A DNA stretch of 8,772 nt from NCBI GenBank assembly GCA_017469325.1, contig JAFUGO010000065.1, positions 1 to 8,772 on the forward strand. The letters run 5' to 3'. The stretch comes from Mogibacterium sp. GTDB lineage: Bacteria > Bacillota_A > Clostridia > Peptostreptococcales > Anaerovoracaceae. The position numbers and the translations under genes are program-made. Of the stretch, positions 1-5,325 are shown in pieces. Under the pieces are notes generated by a model. It was not told where the DNA came from. It did no database searches and worked only from the letters and a program-made list of their open reading frames with translations. Numbering within the stretch: the stretch's first letter is position 1; every line of letters starts with the position of its first letter.

Positions 1-909
1 TGGATCTTCATCGAAGCTGAACCCGGAATGCGTGGTTACCCTGTAGTTAAGATCCTTGTCAAATACTATGTGCCCGCGCCTGTGGCACCAGCATGCCGTC
101 GTCACGGCAACAGCGAGTGTGGCGGGGTGGCGGGCTGTATTTACTATGTTGACACCCATTACGGAATACTTGCCGCCAAGTCCCTGAGGACCGAAACCTA
201 TGGCGTTGATACCGTCTTCAAGGAGTTTCTCCATAGCGGCGGCGCGCGCATTCTCATTATGCGAGCCGACGGGACGCATAAGTGCGTGCTTAGCGTTGAG
301 AGCCGCTGTTTCGACTGTAGCTCCAATGCCCACTCCCACAAAGAGAGGAGGGCAGGCATTCAGACCGTATGAAGTCATCCTCTCGAGCACGAAGTCGACG
401 GCTCCCTCATAGCCCTGTCCGGGCATAAGCACCATCGCGTGTCCCGGAAGAGAGCAGCCTCCGCCGGCAGGGTAAGTATATATCTCGCATCCGTCCCATC
501 CCGGAACGATATCCCACCATATGAAAGGGATCCCGCTGCCGGTGTTGGTGCCGGTGTTGTTCTCATCAAAAGTCTCCACGACATTCGGCCTGAGCGGTGT
601 TTTCTCAGAGGCTTTGCGGACAGCCCCGACCAGCGAGGATTCAAGATCAGCGATCAGAGGGAAGCTGCTCCCGCATCTGATCATGAACTGCATCACTCCG
701 GTATCCTGGCAGGACGGCCGGCTGAGTTCTTCTGCAAGCCTCAGGTTCTCAAACATGAGGTCGTAGATCTGCACTGCAAGAGGGTTTTCTTCTTTGCTTT
801 TAAGCTCTTTGAGTTTAGCCAGCACATCATCGGGCAGTTTAATGGCCGTATGACCGATGAATGCCGCCATGATATCCGTAATTCTTTTTGCTCTGTTATC
901 TGAAGACAT
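1..909 (-). CDS. ttdA: L(+)-tartrate dehydratase alpha subunit (class I Fe-S hydratase), 3' end outside window
   Basis: The minus-strand frame from ATG 909-907 is open for 303 codons to the window edge, with no stop seen. The family dehydrates L-tartrate to oxaloacetate, or interconverts malate and fumarate in the fumarase branch, using a [4Fe-4S] cluster in the cytoplasm. The sequence shows RPSCQDTG (Cys67), ACPP (Cys186) and CWCHRRG (Cys273 first), the three expected cluster-ligand positions, plus NTGTNTGSG, GGGCSLPG, VGVGIG, GPQGLGGK and ARHP. From memory it aligns almost end to end with E. coli TtdA (about 303 residues), including the N-terminal LPDDVLAKLK stretch, which favours TtdA over a plain fumarase alpha subunit. 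The start is fixed by AGGAGG (plus-strand 915-920), 5 bases before the ATG. The beta subunit gene would be expected just beyond base 1. Tartrate versus fumarate or another hydroxy-dicarboxylate as substrate cannot be settled from sequence alone. Confidence 0.88.
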   Translation of the reverse strand, partial: MSSDNRAKRITDIMAAFIGHTAIKLPDDVLAKLKELKSKEENPLAVQIYDLMFENLRLAEELSRPSCQDTGVMQFMIRCGSSFPLIADLESSLVGAVRKASEKTPLRPNVVETFDENNTGTNTGSGIPFIWWDIVPGWDGCEIYTYPAGGGCSLPGHAMVLMPGQGYEGAVDFVLERMTSYGLNACPPLFVGVGIGATVETAALNAKHALMRPVGSHNENARAAAMEKLLEDGINAIGFGPQGLGGKYSVMGVNIVNTARHPATLAVAVTTACWCHRRGHIVFDKDLNYRVTTHSGFSFDEDP

Positions 910-932
910 AATGACCTCCTGTCTATGCGTCA

Positions 933-961
933 AGTTTAGTATAGATGTCAGGAGTAATCAA
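933..961 (-). promoter_or_regulatory. Candidate promoter for ttdA
   Basis: On the minus strand, TTGATT (plus-strand 956-961) and TAAACT (933-938) are 17 bases apart. Each matches its sigma-A consensus hexamer at 4 of 6 positions. An overlapping TATACT lies at 938-943 but has no good -35 at normal spacing. The position suits a short leader of about 20 bases before the ttdA ribosome site. This is a weak call made from hexamers alone. Confidence 0.35.
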
Positions 962-991
962 GGATGCGCGACGCAGTATTTGAGGCCTTGT

Positions 992-1051
992 ATGAATAAA
1001 AAATCAAAATAAGAATGGATTATCACTAAAAATCGTTGCATAAATATTCAT
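992..1051. promoter_or_regulatory. Candidate ArgR/AhrC operator array (three ARG-box-like sites)
   Basis: Compared with the ARG-box form ATGAAT-4W-ATTCAT, bases 992-1007 match except for two positions in the right arm. Bases 1036-1051 match except for two positions in the left arm and overlap the -35 box. Bases 1015-1030 are a poorer match, with a left arm ATGGAT. Centres are near 999.5, 1022.5 and 1043.5, about two helical turns apart, which is how paired ARG boxes are normally placed. If real, an arginine repressor would control the downstream amino-acid transporter, and perhaps ttdA. The region is AT-rich, so chance similarity is possible. Confidence 0.4.
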
Positions 1052-1064
1052 CAAATGTTATAGT
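1036..1064 (+). promoter_or_regulatory. Sigma-A-type promoter of the amino-acid ABC operon
   Basis: TTGCAT at 1036-1041 and TATAGT at 1059-1064 are separated by exactly 17 bases. A TG at 1056-1057 makes an extended -10 (TGTTATAGT). The predicted transcription start is near 1070-1072, giving a leader of about 70 bases to the lipoprotein start codon. Confidence 0.75.
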
Positions 1065-1074
1065 CATGCATGAC
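1063..1074. repeat. Perfect 12-bp palindrome at the predicted transcription start
   Basis: GTCATGCATGAC is its own reverse complement. It begins inside the last two bases of the -10 box and covers the predicted +1. This position is typical of a repressor operator, but I do not recognise the motif as belonging to a named regulator. Confidence 0.5.
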
Positions 1075-1082
1075 GAAAAAAG

Positions 1083-1105
1083 CCGCCTGCCGGTACGGCG
1101 GGCGG
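1083..1105 (+). other. GC-rich leader hairpin upstream of the binding-protein gene
   Basis: Bases 1083-1092 pair with 1096-1105 as a 10-bp stem containing one G-U pair and a 3-base loop (GTA). The stem starts about 12 bases after the predicted transcript 5' end. No T-run follows, so it is not an intrinsic terminator as it stands. It could protect the 5' end of the mRNA or be part of a control element. Confidence 0.6.
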
Positions 1106-1142
1106 TGATTACAAAATAAAGCATTTGAAGGAGAAAGAAAAA

Positions 1143-1928
1143 ATGAAGAAGAAATCACTTGTACTTCTGCTGGCATTCGCAATGATCTTTACATTCATGC
1201 TCGGAGCCTGCGGCGGCGGCAGCGATGAAAGCGCATCCGATGAAGGCGAAACACTGAAGGTAGTTACTGAAGCGACATTCGCTCCGTTCGAATCCACAGA
1301 GGACGGCGACACAACTATCGTAGGTTTTGACCCTGACATGATGGCTGCTATAGCTGAAGACCAGGGACTCAAGCTCGAATGGGTAAACATGGAGTTCGAC
1401 TCACTGATCCCTGCTCTTGAAGCCGGTGAAGGAGACATCATCTGCGCAGGAATGAACAAGCTCGCGGGAGACCGTGCAGAGAAGGCTGATTTCGGAGATA
1501 CATACTTTGAAAGTGAGCTCATGCTTCTCGTTAGTGCTGACAGCGACCTCACAGGTATCGACGCAGTCACTTCCGATATGAAGCTCGCAAGCCAGATCGG
1601 CACAACAGGCGGAGACATGGTACAGACCATGAAGGACGAGGGCAAGATCGCTGACGGCGTTGTTCTCAACCAGTGGACAGACTGCTACCTGCAGCTGAAG
1701 AACGGCGAAGTCCAGGGCGTTATAGTAGATAAGCCGGTAGGCGAGGCATACCTCAAGTCGCACGGCGACGAGGCTAAGTTTGTCGGAGACGCATTCGGCG
1801 ATCACGAAGAGTTCGCGTTTGCCGTAAAGAAGGGCAACACTGAGCTCCTCGAGAAACTCAACACAGGACTCGCAAACATCAAGGCTAACGGAACATACGA
1901 CGAACTCGTCGACAAGTGGTTCAGCTAA
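1143..1928 (+). CDS. Polar amino-acid ABC transporter, substrate-binding lipoprotein
   Basis: This 261-residue protein of the SBP_bac_3 family captures an amino acid outside the cell and delivers it to the permease encoded next. Residues 1-22 are a lipoprotein signal (MKKK, hydrophobic core, LGAC) with the lipidated Cys at 23, followed by a Gly/Ser/Asp/Glu-rich linker. The mature domain shows ATFAPFE (44-50), GFDPDM (61-66), the ligand-carboxylate Arg111 in GDRAEKADF, GTTGG (153-157), and Asp196 in VDKP, the usual partner of the substrate amino group. I start at ATG 1143 because AAGGAG (1128-1133) lies 9 bases upstream; the in-frame TTG at 1125 would precede that site. The gene follows a good promoter and ARG-box-like sites, so arginine or another basic/polar amino acid is a reasonable but unproved substrate. 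The loop GMNKLAGDR looks one residue longer than the usual GMSITxxR form. Confidence 0.93.
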   Translation: MKKKSLVLLLAFAMIFTFMLGACGGGSDESASDEGETLKVVTEATFAPFESTEDGDTTIVGFDPDMMAAIAEDQGLKLEWVNMEFDSLIPALEAGEGDIICAGMNKLAGDRAEKADFGDTYFESELMLLVSADSDLTGIDAVTSDMKLASQIGTTGGDMVQTMKDEGKIADGVVLNQWTDCYLQLKNGEVQGVIVDKPVGEAYLKSHGDEAKFVGDAFGDHEEFAFAVKKGNTELLEKLNTGLANIKANGTYDELVDKWFS

Positions 1929-1979
1929 TATAGCGCGGAAGAACCGGATCAATTAAAAAAACAGGCGAAAGGGAATTAT

Positions 1980-2663
1980 ATGGGCATCTATCTTAAAGGA
2001 TTTCTCATCGCCTGCAAGGGCATACCTGCCACAGTCTGCGTAAGCTTAGTGGCGATAGTACTGGGAGCAGCCTTAGGTCTGCTCCTTGCTCTGTGTTCAC
2101 AGACAAAAAAGAAAGTCCTGCAGGTCATCGCAAAAGTATATGTTGATGTAATAAGAGGCACACCTATGCTGGTGCAGGCTCTCATTATGGCTTACGGTAT
2201 CCCGTGGCTGCTGCAGTCCTGGGGTTTCGGATTCAAATGGGACAATTACGGCGGACTGGTGGTCCCGGCTGTTATCGTCTGCGGATGCAACTCCGCGGCA
2301 TACATGTCGGAGGTCATAAGGTCCGGCATCCAGGCCATAGACAAGGGACAGATGGAGGCGGCGCGCTCGCTCGGAATGAGCCACGGCATGGCCATGAGAC
2401 TGGTAATAATACCTCAGGCTATACGAGTCATCCTTCCGGCGTTCGCGAACGAGTTCGTAACTCTCATCAAGGAGACTTCAGTACTGGGCTACGTAGGAGT
2501 AGTCGAGATACTGCGCCGCGGACAGCTGTGGAACTCCTCATCATTTGAGACCTTCCCGGCTTACATTGGAGTAGCTCTGGCATATATGATACTGACTATT
2601 CCTCTGTCCAAGATAATAAACGGCTATGAACGCAAGATGGCCAGAAGGGAGTCGGCAGCATGA
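1980..2663 (+). CDS. Polar amino-acid ABC transporter, permease
   Basis: This 227-residue inner-membrane subunit belongs to the HisM/GlnP/ArtQ type. Hydrophobic stretches lie near residues 12-38, 62-82, 92-112, 140-175 and 192-212, consistent with about five membrane segments. RGTPMLVQ (59-66) is the family's N-terminal hallmark. [15 protein letters not shown] (126-140), followed by the IIPQAIR stretch, is the EAA coupling loop that docks on the ATPase. ATG 1980 is preceded by AAAGGGA (1968-1974) at 5 bases. The gene lies 51 bases after the binding-protein gene, and its TGA overlaps the ATPase start as ATGA. With only one permease gene present, a homodimer is implied. Length and motifs are normal for the family. 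Confidence 0.94.
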   Translation: MGIYLKGFLIACKGIPATVCVSLVAIVLGAALGLLLALCSQTKKKVLQVIAKVYVDVIRGTPMLVQALIMAYGIPWLLQSWGFGFKWDNYGGLVVPAVIVCGCNSAAYMSEVIRSGIQAIDKGQMEAARSLGMSHGMAMRLVIIPQAIRVILPAFANEFVTLIKETSVLGYVGVVEILRRGQLWNSSSFETFPAYIGVALAYMILTIPLSKIINGYERKMARRESAA

Positions 2664-3385
2664 GCATGATAGAAATAAAGGGTCTTCACAAGAGCTTCGG
2701 TGATCTCGAAGTCCTTAAGGGGATCGATCAGAATGTGGAAGAGGGCGAAGTTCTCTGCATAGTAGGACCTTCGGGTTCCGGAAAGTCGACCATGCTGCGC
2801 TGCATCAACAGGCTTGAGGAGCCTACAGCAGGCGAGATATACATCGACGGAGAGCTTATAACCGAGAGCAATCTTGACAGCATGAGGACAAAGATGGGCA
2901 TGGTATTCCAGTCCTTCAATCTATTCCCTCATAAGTCGGTGCTTGAGAACCTGACCATTGGCCCTGTAAATGTCAAAAAAGAGGATGCTAAGAAGGCTGA
3001 AGAAAAGGGCATGATGCTTCTTGAGAGAGTAGGACTTGCCGAGAAGGCGGGAGAGTACCCTCGCAACCTGTCCGGCGGACAGCAGCAGCGTGTGGCGATC
3101 GCGAGAGCTCTTGCGATGGATCCCGAGGTGATCCTCTTTGACGAGCCTACATCGGCTCTTGACCCTGAGATGGTCGGAGAGGTTCTGGACGTAATGAAGG
3201 ACCTTGCCAAAGAAGGAATGACCATGGTGGTCGTGACTCACGAGATGGGGTTTGCCAAGGAAGTGGCGGATAAAGTCATCTTCATGGACGGCGGCTACAT
3301 CGTGGAGCAGGGCACTCCTGACGCGGTGCTGAACCACCCGAAGATGGACAGGACCAAGGACTTCCTCTCAAAAGTTCTTATATAA
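2660..3385 (+). CDS. Polar amino-acid ABC transporter, ATP-binding subunit (GlnQ/ArtP type)
   Basis: This 241-residue ATPase powers the permease from the cytoplasmic side. Walker [10 protein letters not shown] is at 36-44, the Q-loop Gln at 84 in VFQSFNLFP, the ABC signature LSGGQQQ at 137-143, Walker B VILFDEP at 157-163, and the switch His at 194 in VTHEM. SFNLFPH and GFAKEVAD are typical of the polar amino-acid uptake family. The start ATG 2660 overlaps the permease stop by 4 bases (ATGA) and has AAGGGAG at 2645-2651, 8 bases upstream. A second in-frame ATG at 2666 is possible but less well placed. The gene ends the operon, and the terminator begins 14 bases after its stop codon. Sequence alone does not fix the amino acid transported. 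Confidence 0.95.
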   Translation: MSMIEIKGLHKSFGDLEVLKGIDQNVEEGEVLCIVGPSGSGKSTMLRCINRLEEPTAGEIYIDGELITESNLDSMRTKMGMVFQSFNLFPHKSVLENLTIGPVNVKKEDAKKAEEKGMMLLERVGLAEKAGEYPRNLSGGQQQRVAIARALAMDPEVILFDEPTSALDPEMVGEVLDVMKDLAKEGMTMVVVTHEMGFAKEVADKVIFMDGGYIVEQGTPDAVLNHPKMDRTKDFLSKVLI

Positions 3386-3398
3386 TTATGAGAAGCCG

Positions 3399-3423
3399 GG
3401 AGCGCGGAAGCGCTCCTTTTTTT
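3399..3423 (+). terminator. Intrinsic terminator of the amino-acid ABC operon
   Basis: GGAGCGC (3399-3405) pairs perfectly with GCGCTCC (3410-3416) around a GGAA tetraloop, and seven T residues follow at 3417-3423. It sits 13 bases downstream of the ATPase stop codon. The minus strand lacks a T-run, so termination is one-way. Confidence 0.93.
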
Positions 3424-3424
3424 A

Positions 3425-3447
3425 TGCTCCGGACAGCACCGGAGGCA
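3425..3447. repeat. Second inverted repeat just after the terminator
   Basis: CTCCGG (3427-3432) and CCGGAG (3439-3444) form a 6-bp stem with a 6-base loop. It can be extended by two pairs past a bulged G at 3445. No T-run follows. It may be a remnant or back-up termination element, or chance. Confidence 0.35.
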
Positions 3448-3466
3448 CTCTGAAAGTTCATTAAGT

Positions 3467-3498
3467 TTGGATAATCGCATGAGGCAGAAATGTATAAT
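3467..3498 (+). promoter_or_regulatory. Candidate promoter of the ftsEX operon
   Basis: A consensus -10, TATAAT, is at 3493-3498. The best -35-like hexamer, TTGGAT (3467-3472), is 20 bases upstream, longer than ideal, so the promoter may be weak or activator-dependent. The predicted start near 3505 gives a leader of about 48 bases to the ftsE ATG. The element lies between the upstream terminator and ftsE, where a promoter is needed. Confidence 0.55.
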
Positions 3499-3534
3499 TA
3501 GTGCGTGTTAATTTGAGATAAATCTAAACAGAAC

Positions 3535-3552
3535 GGAGCGCTTGTACAAAGC
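3535..3552 (+). promoter_or_regulatory. ftsE ribosome-binding region with unusually long spacing
   Basis: The only Shine-Dalgarno-like motif before ftsE is GGAG at 3535-3538, 14 bases from the ATG at 3553. Typical spacing is 5-9. GCTT (3540-3543) and AAGC (3549-3552) lie between them and can pair around GTACA, which would bring the two elements nearer. There is no alternative start codon in the frame between GGAG and the ATG. Confidence 0.45.
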
Positions 3553-4428
3553 ATGATAGTATTCAACAACGTAACCAAAAAGTACGGAAACAATGTCGGG
3601 CTGATCGATGCATCTGTGCATATCAACAGCGGCGACTTTGTTTTTCTTGTCGGACCGAGCGGAGCCGGCAAAACGACATTCATCAAACTGATCCTTAAGG
3701 AGATCGAACCTGACAGCGGCAGGATAATCCTTGCAGGCAAGGATATCACAAAGATCCGCAGACGCCAGATACCGGGCATCAGACAGAAGATCGGTATGGT
3801 GTTCCAGGACTTCAGACTCCTCGAGAAGAAGACGGTTTACGAGAATGTCGCTTTTGCTATGGAAGTGCTGCACAAGAGCAAAAAAGAGATCAGAGAAAGG
3901 GTGCCTTACGTGCTCAATCTCGTCGATATAGCTGACAAGGCAAACAATTATCCTAACGAGCTTTCTGCCGGCGAGCAGCAGAGGGTAGGCATCGCGAGGG
4001 CGCTGGTTAACAAACCGAGAGTCCTGATCTGCGACGAGCCTACAGGAAACCTCGACCCGGTAACGGCTATGGACATCATGAGGCTTCTTGAACAGATCAA
4101 CGTCAGGGGAACAACGGTCCTGATGGTCATACACGCCAAGGACATAGTCGACCAGATGAACAAGAGAGTCGTTGCGATAGATCACGGCCACATCGTACGT
4201 GACGAGGAAGGAAGCTACGGATTCCATAAGCAGGAAGAAGAAAGCGATATTTATGTTCCGGGCTTCACTACTTTCGGAGAGGATAAGTTTGCGACTATAA
4301 CCGCGCAGGCTGCCGGGATCTCAGTACCTTCTCAGAAGGGCAAGACGATCACTGTTCCGGCACCGTCGATCTATGATGACAGCGTCGTAGATGCTTATCT
4401 GGACGGAGGGGAGGATGTATATGAGTAG
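3553..4428 (+). CDS. ftsE: Cell-division ABC transporter ATP-binding protein FtsE, with C-terminal extension
   Basis: FtsE is the cytoplasmic ATPase of the FtsEX complex, which switches on cell-wall hydrolases outside the membrane. Walker A GPSGAGKT is at 34-41, the Q-loop Gln at 85 in VFQDFRLL, the signature at 137-143 (LSAGEQQ, where LSGGEQQ is usual), Walker B VLICDEPTGNLDP at 157-169, and the switch His at 194. FRLLEKKTVYENVAFAME and the KRVVAIDHGHIVRDEEGSYG ending are typical of FtsE. The canonical protein, about 220-230 residues, would end near residue 223. This one runs to 291 with a tail that resembles no domain I know, starts with acidic HKQEEESD and is rich in Thr, Val, Pro and Asp. 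The reading frame overlaps ftsX by 8 bases, as expected for a coupled pair. The start codon is the only in-frame choice, but its ribosome site is poorly spaced. Confidence 0.95.
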   Translation: MIVFNNVTKKYGNNVGLIDASVHINSGDFVFLVGPSGAGKTTFIKLILKEIEPDSGRIILAGKDITKIRRRQIPGIRQKIGMVFQDFRLLEKKTVYENVAFAMEVLHKSKKEIRERVPYVLNLVDIADKANNYPNELSAGEQQRVGIARALVNKPRVLICDEPTGNLDPVTAMDIMRLLEQINVRGTTVLMVIHAKDIVDQMNKRVVAIDHGHIVRDEEGSYGFHKQEEESDIYVPGFTTFGEDKFATITAQAAGISVPSQKGKTITVPAPSIYDDSVVDAYLDGGEDVYE

Positions 4429-5311
4429 GATCGGATACAACCTCAAACAGGCCTTCTCCCAGATGGGACGCAACAAGGGCATGTATTTCACTACAGTCCT
4501 CGCCATCACGGCGATGATGCTCATACTCGGACTGTTCTATGTGGCATTCGTAAACGTCAATCTTTTCGCTAAATCGATAGAGAAGGACTACGATGTCATC
4601 CAGATATACCTCGCTGACGGTATCTCCGCTGAAGACAGAGAAGAAGTCGGCAAGACTCTCGAGTCCACACCGGGAGTAGAGAGCGTTACATATGTCACCA
4701 AGGATGAGGCGATGGTAGTCCTCAAGGAGAAGTGGGGAGAAAACGGATATCTTCTGGACAATCTGCCGGAGAACCCGCTGCCGGAGTCGTACACTGTATA
4801 CGTATCCGACAAGGATGCCGCCAATAATCTCGCATCCGCGGCGCCGAATATAAAGGGCGTGGACGATGTGGTCTACTATCAGGAGACGGTCGAGAAGCTG
4901 GCGAAGATATCGCACTTCATCGAAGTGGGATCGCTCGTGGCGATGGCCTTCCTCATAATAGTTTCGATAATAATAGTCGCGAATACGATCAAACTGACCG
5001 TATTCAACCGTGAAAAAGAGATAGGGATAATGAAGTATCTGGGTGCGACCGACTGGTTCGTAAGGGCGCCGTTCGTATGGGGCGGAGTCATCGTAGGAGC
5101 GGTATCGGCGTTTATAGCCGCCGGTCTCACACACCTGATCTACTCAAAGATAGTTGGGATCGTAGGTACGGATGTCACAAGAATACTTTCTGTGAATGTG
5201 GTTCCGGCTTCAGAGCTGACACAGACTATCCTGCTGATATTCCTCTGCCTGGGAGTAAGTATCGGAATCATCGGCAGTATCATTTCGATCAGGAGATTCC
5301 TCGACAGATAG
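4421..5311 (+). CDS. ftsX: Cell-division protein FtsX (membrane partner of FtsE)
   Basis: This 296-residue membrane protein passes FtsE ATP hydrolysis to a peptidoglycan hydrolase outside the cell. A short cytoplasmic N-terminus (IGYNLKQAFSQMGRNK) leads to a first membrane segment near 22-48. An extracellular loop of about 115 residues (50-165) follows, the part known to contact the hydrolase coiled coil. Three more segments lie near 167-190, 217-242 and 266-290. FNREKEIGIMKYLGATDWFVRAPF (195-218 region) is the FtsX hallmark between segments two and three. ATG 4421 is preferred because GGGGAGG (4408-4414) sits 6 bases upstream; ATG 4415 is a close alternative adding two residues. It overlaps the end of ftsE and is followed 14 bases later by the M23 hydrolase, the likely extracellular target. 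Confidence 0.95.
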   Translation: MSRIGYNLKQAFSQMGRNKGMYFTTVLAITAMMLILGLFYVAFVNVNLFAKSIEKDYDVIQIYLADGISAEDREEVGKTLESTPGVESVTYVTKDEAMVVLKEKWGENGYLLDNLPENPLPESYTVYVSDKDAANNLASAAPNIKGVDDVVYYQETVEKLAKISHFIEVGSLVAMAFLIIVSIIIVANTIKLTVFNREKEIGIMKYLGATDWFVRAPFVWGGVIVGAVSAFIAAGLTHLIYSKIVGIVGTDVTRILSVNVVPASELTQTILLIFLCLGVSIGIIGSIISIRRFLDR

Positions 5312-5325
5312 GGTTGACTGCATTT

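Noticed and set aside
28..903. Several plus-strand open frames opposite ttdA (for example 28-372 and 439-903)
   Set aside because: The minus-strand frame over the same bases encodes a full set of tartrate dehydratase motifs with a strong ribosome site. The plus-strand frames have no recognisable motifs or start signals.
1125..1142. Upstream TTG start for the binding lipoprotein
   Set aside because: It lies before and over the AAGGAG ribosome site and would add MKEKEK ahead of a normal MKKK lipoprotein signal. ATG 1143 has proper spacing.
910..1142. Riboswitch or T-box in the divergent intergenic region
   Set aside because: The predicted leader is only about 70 bases, with one hairpin and no terminator/antiterminator pair or T-box sequence, so no known class can be supported.
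1929..1979. Possible small hairpin between the binding-protein and permease genes
   Set aside because: Only a 3-bp CGG/CCG pairing with a 5-base loop is visible, too weak to call as a processing or attenuation element.
3399..3541. GGAGCGC occurs both in the terminator arm (3399-3405) and over the ftsE ribosome site (3535-3541), suggesting the opposite arm GCGCTCC could mask ftsE translation in read-through RNA
   Set aside because: Transcripts from the ftsE promoter would start after the terminator, so the arm would be absent. The local terminator hairpin is much closer and would win. Likely coincidence.
5077..5325. Long upstream extension of the M23 peptidase frame
   Set aside because: These 83 codons overlap ftsX in another frame, look like non-protein sequence, and would bury the signal peptide internally. 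ATG 5326 starts a normal Sec signal.
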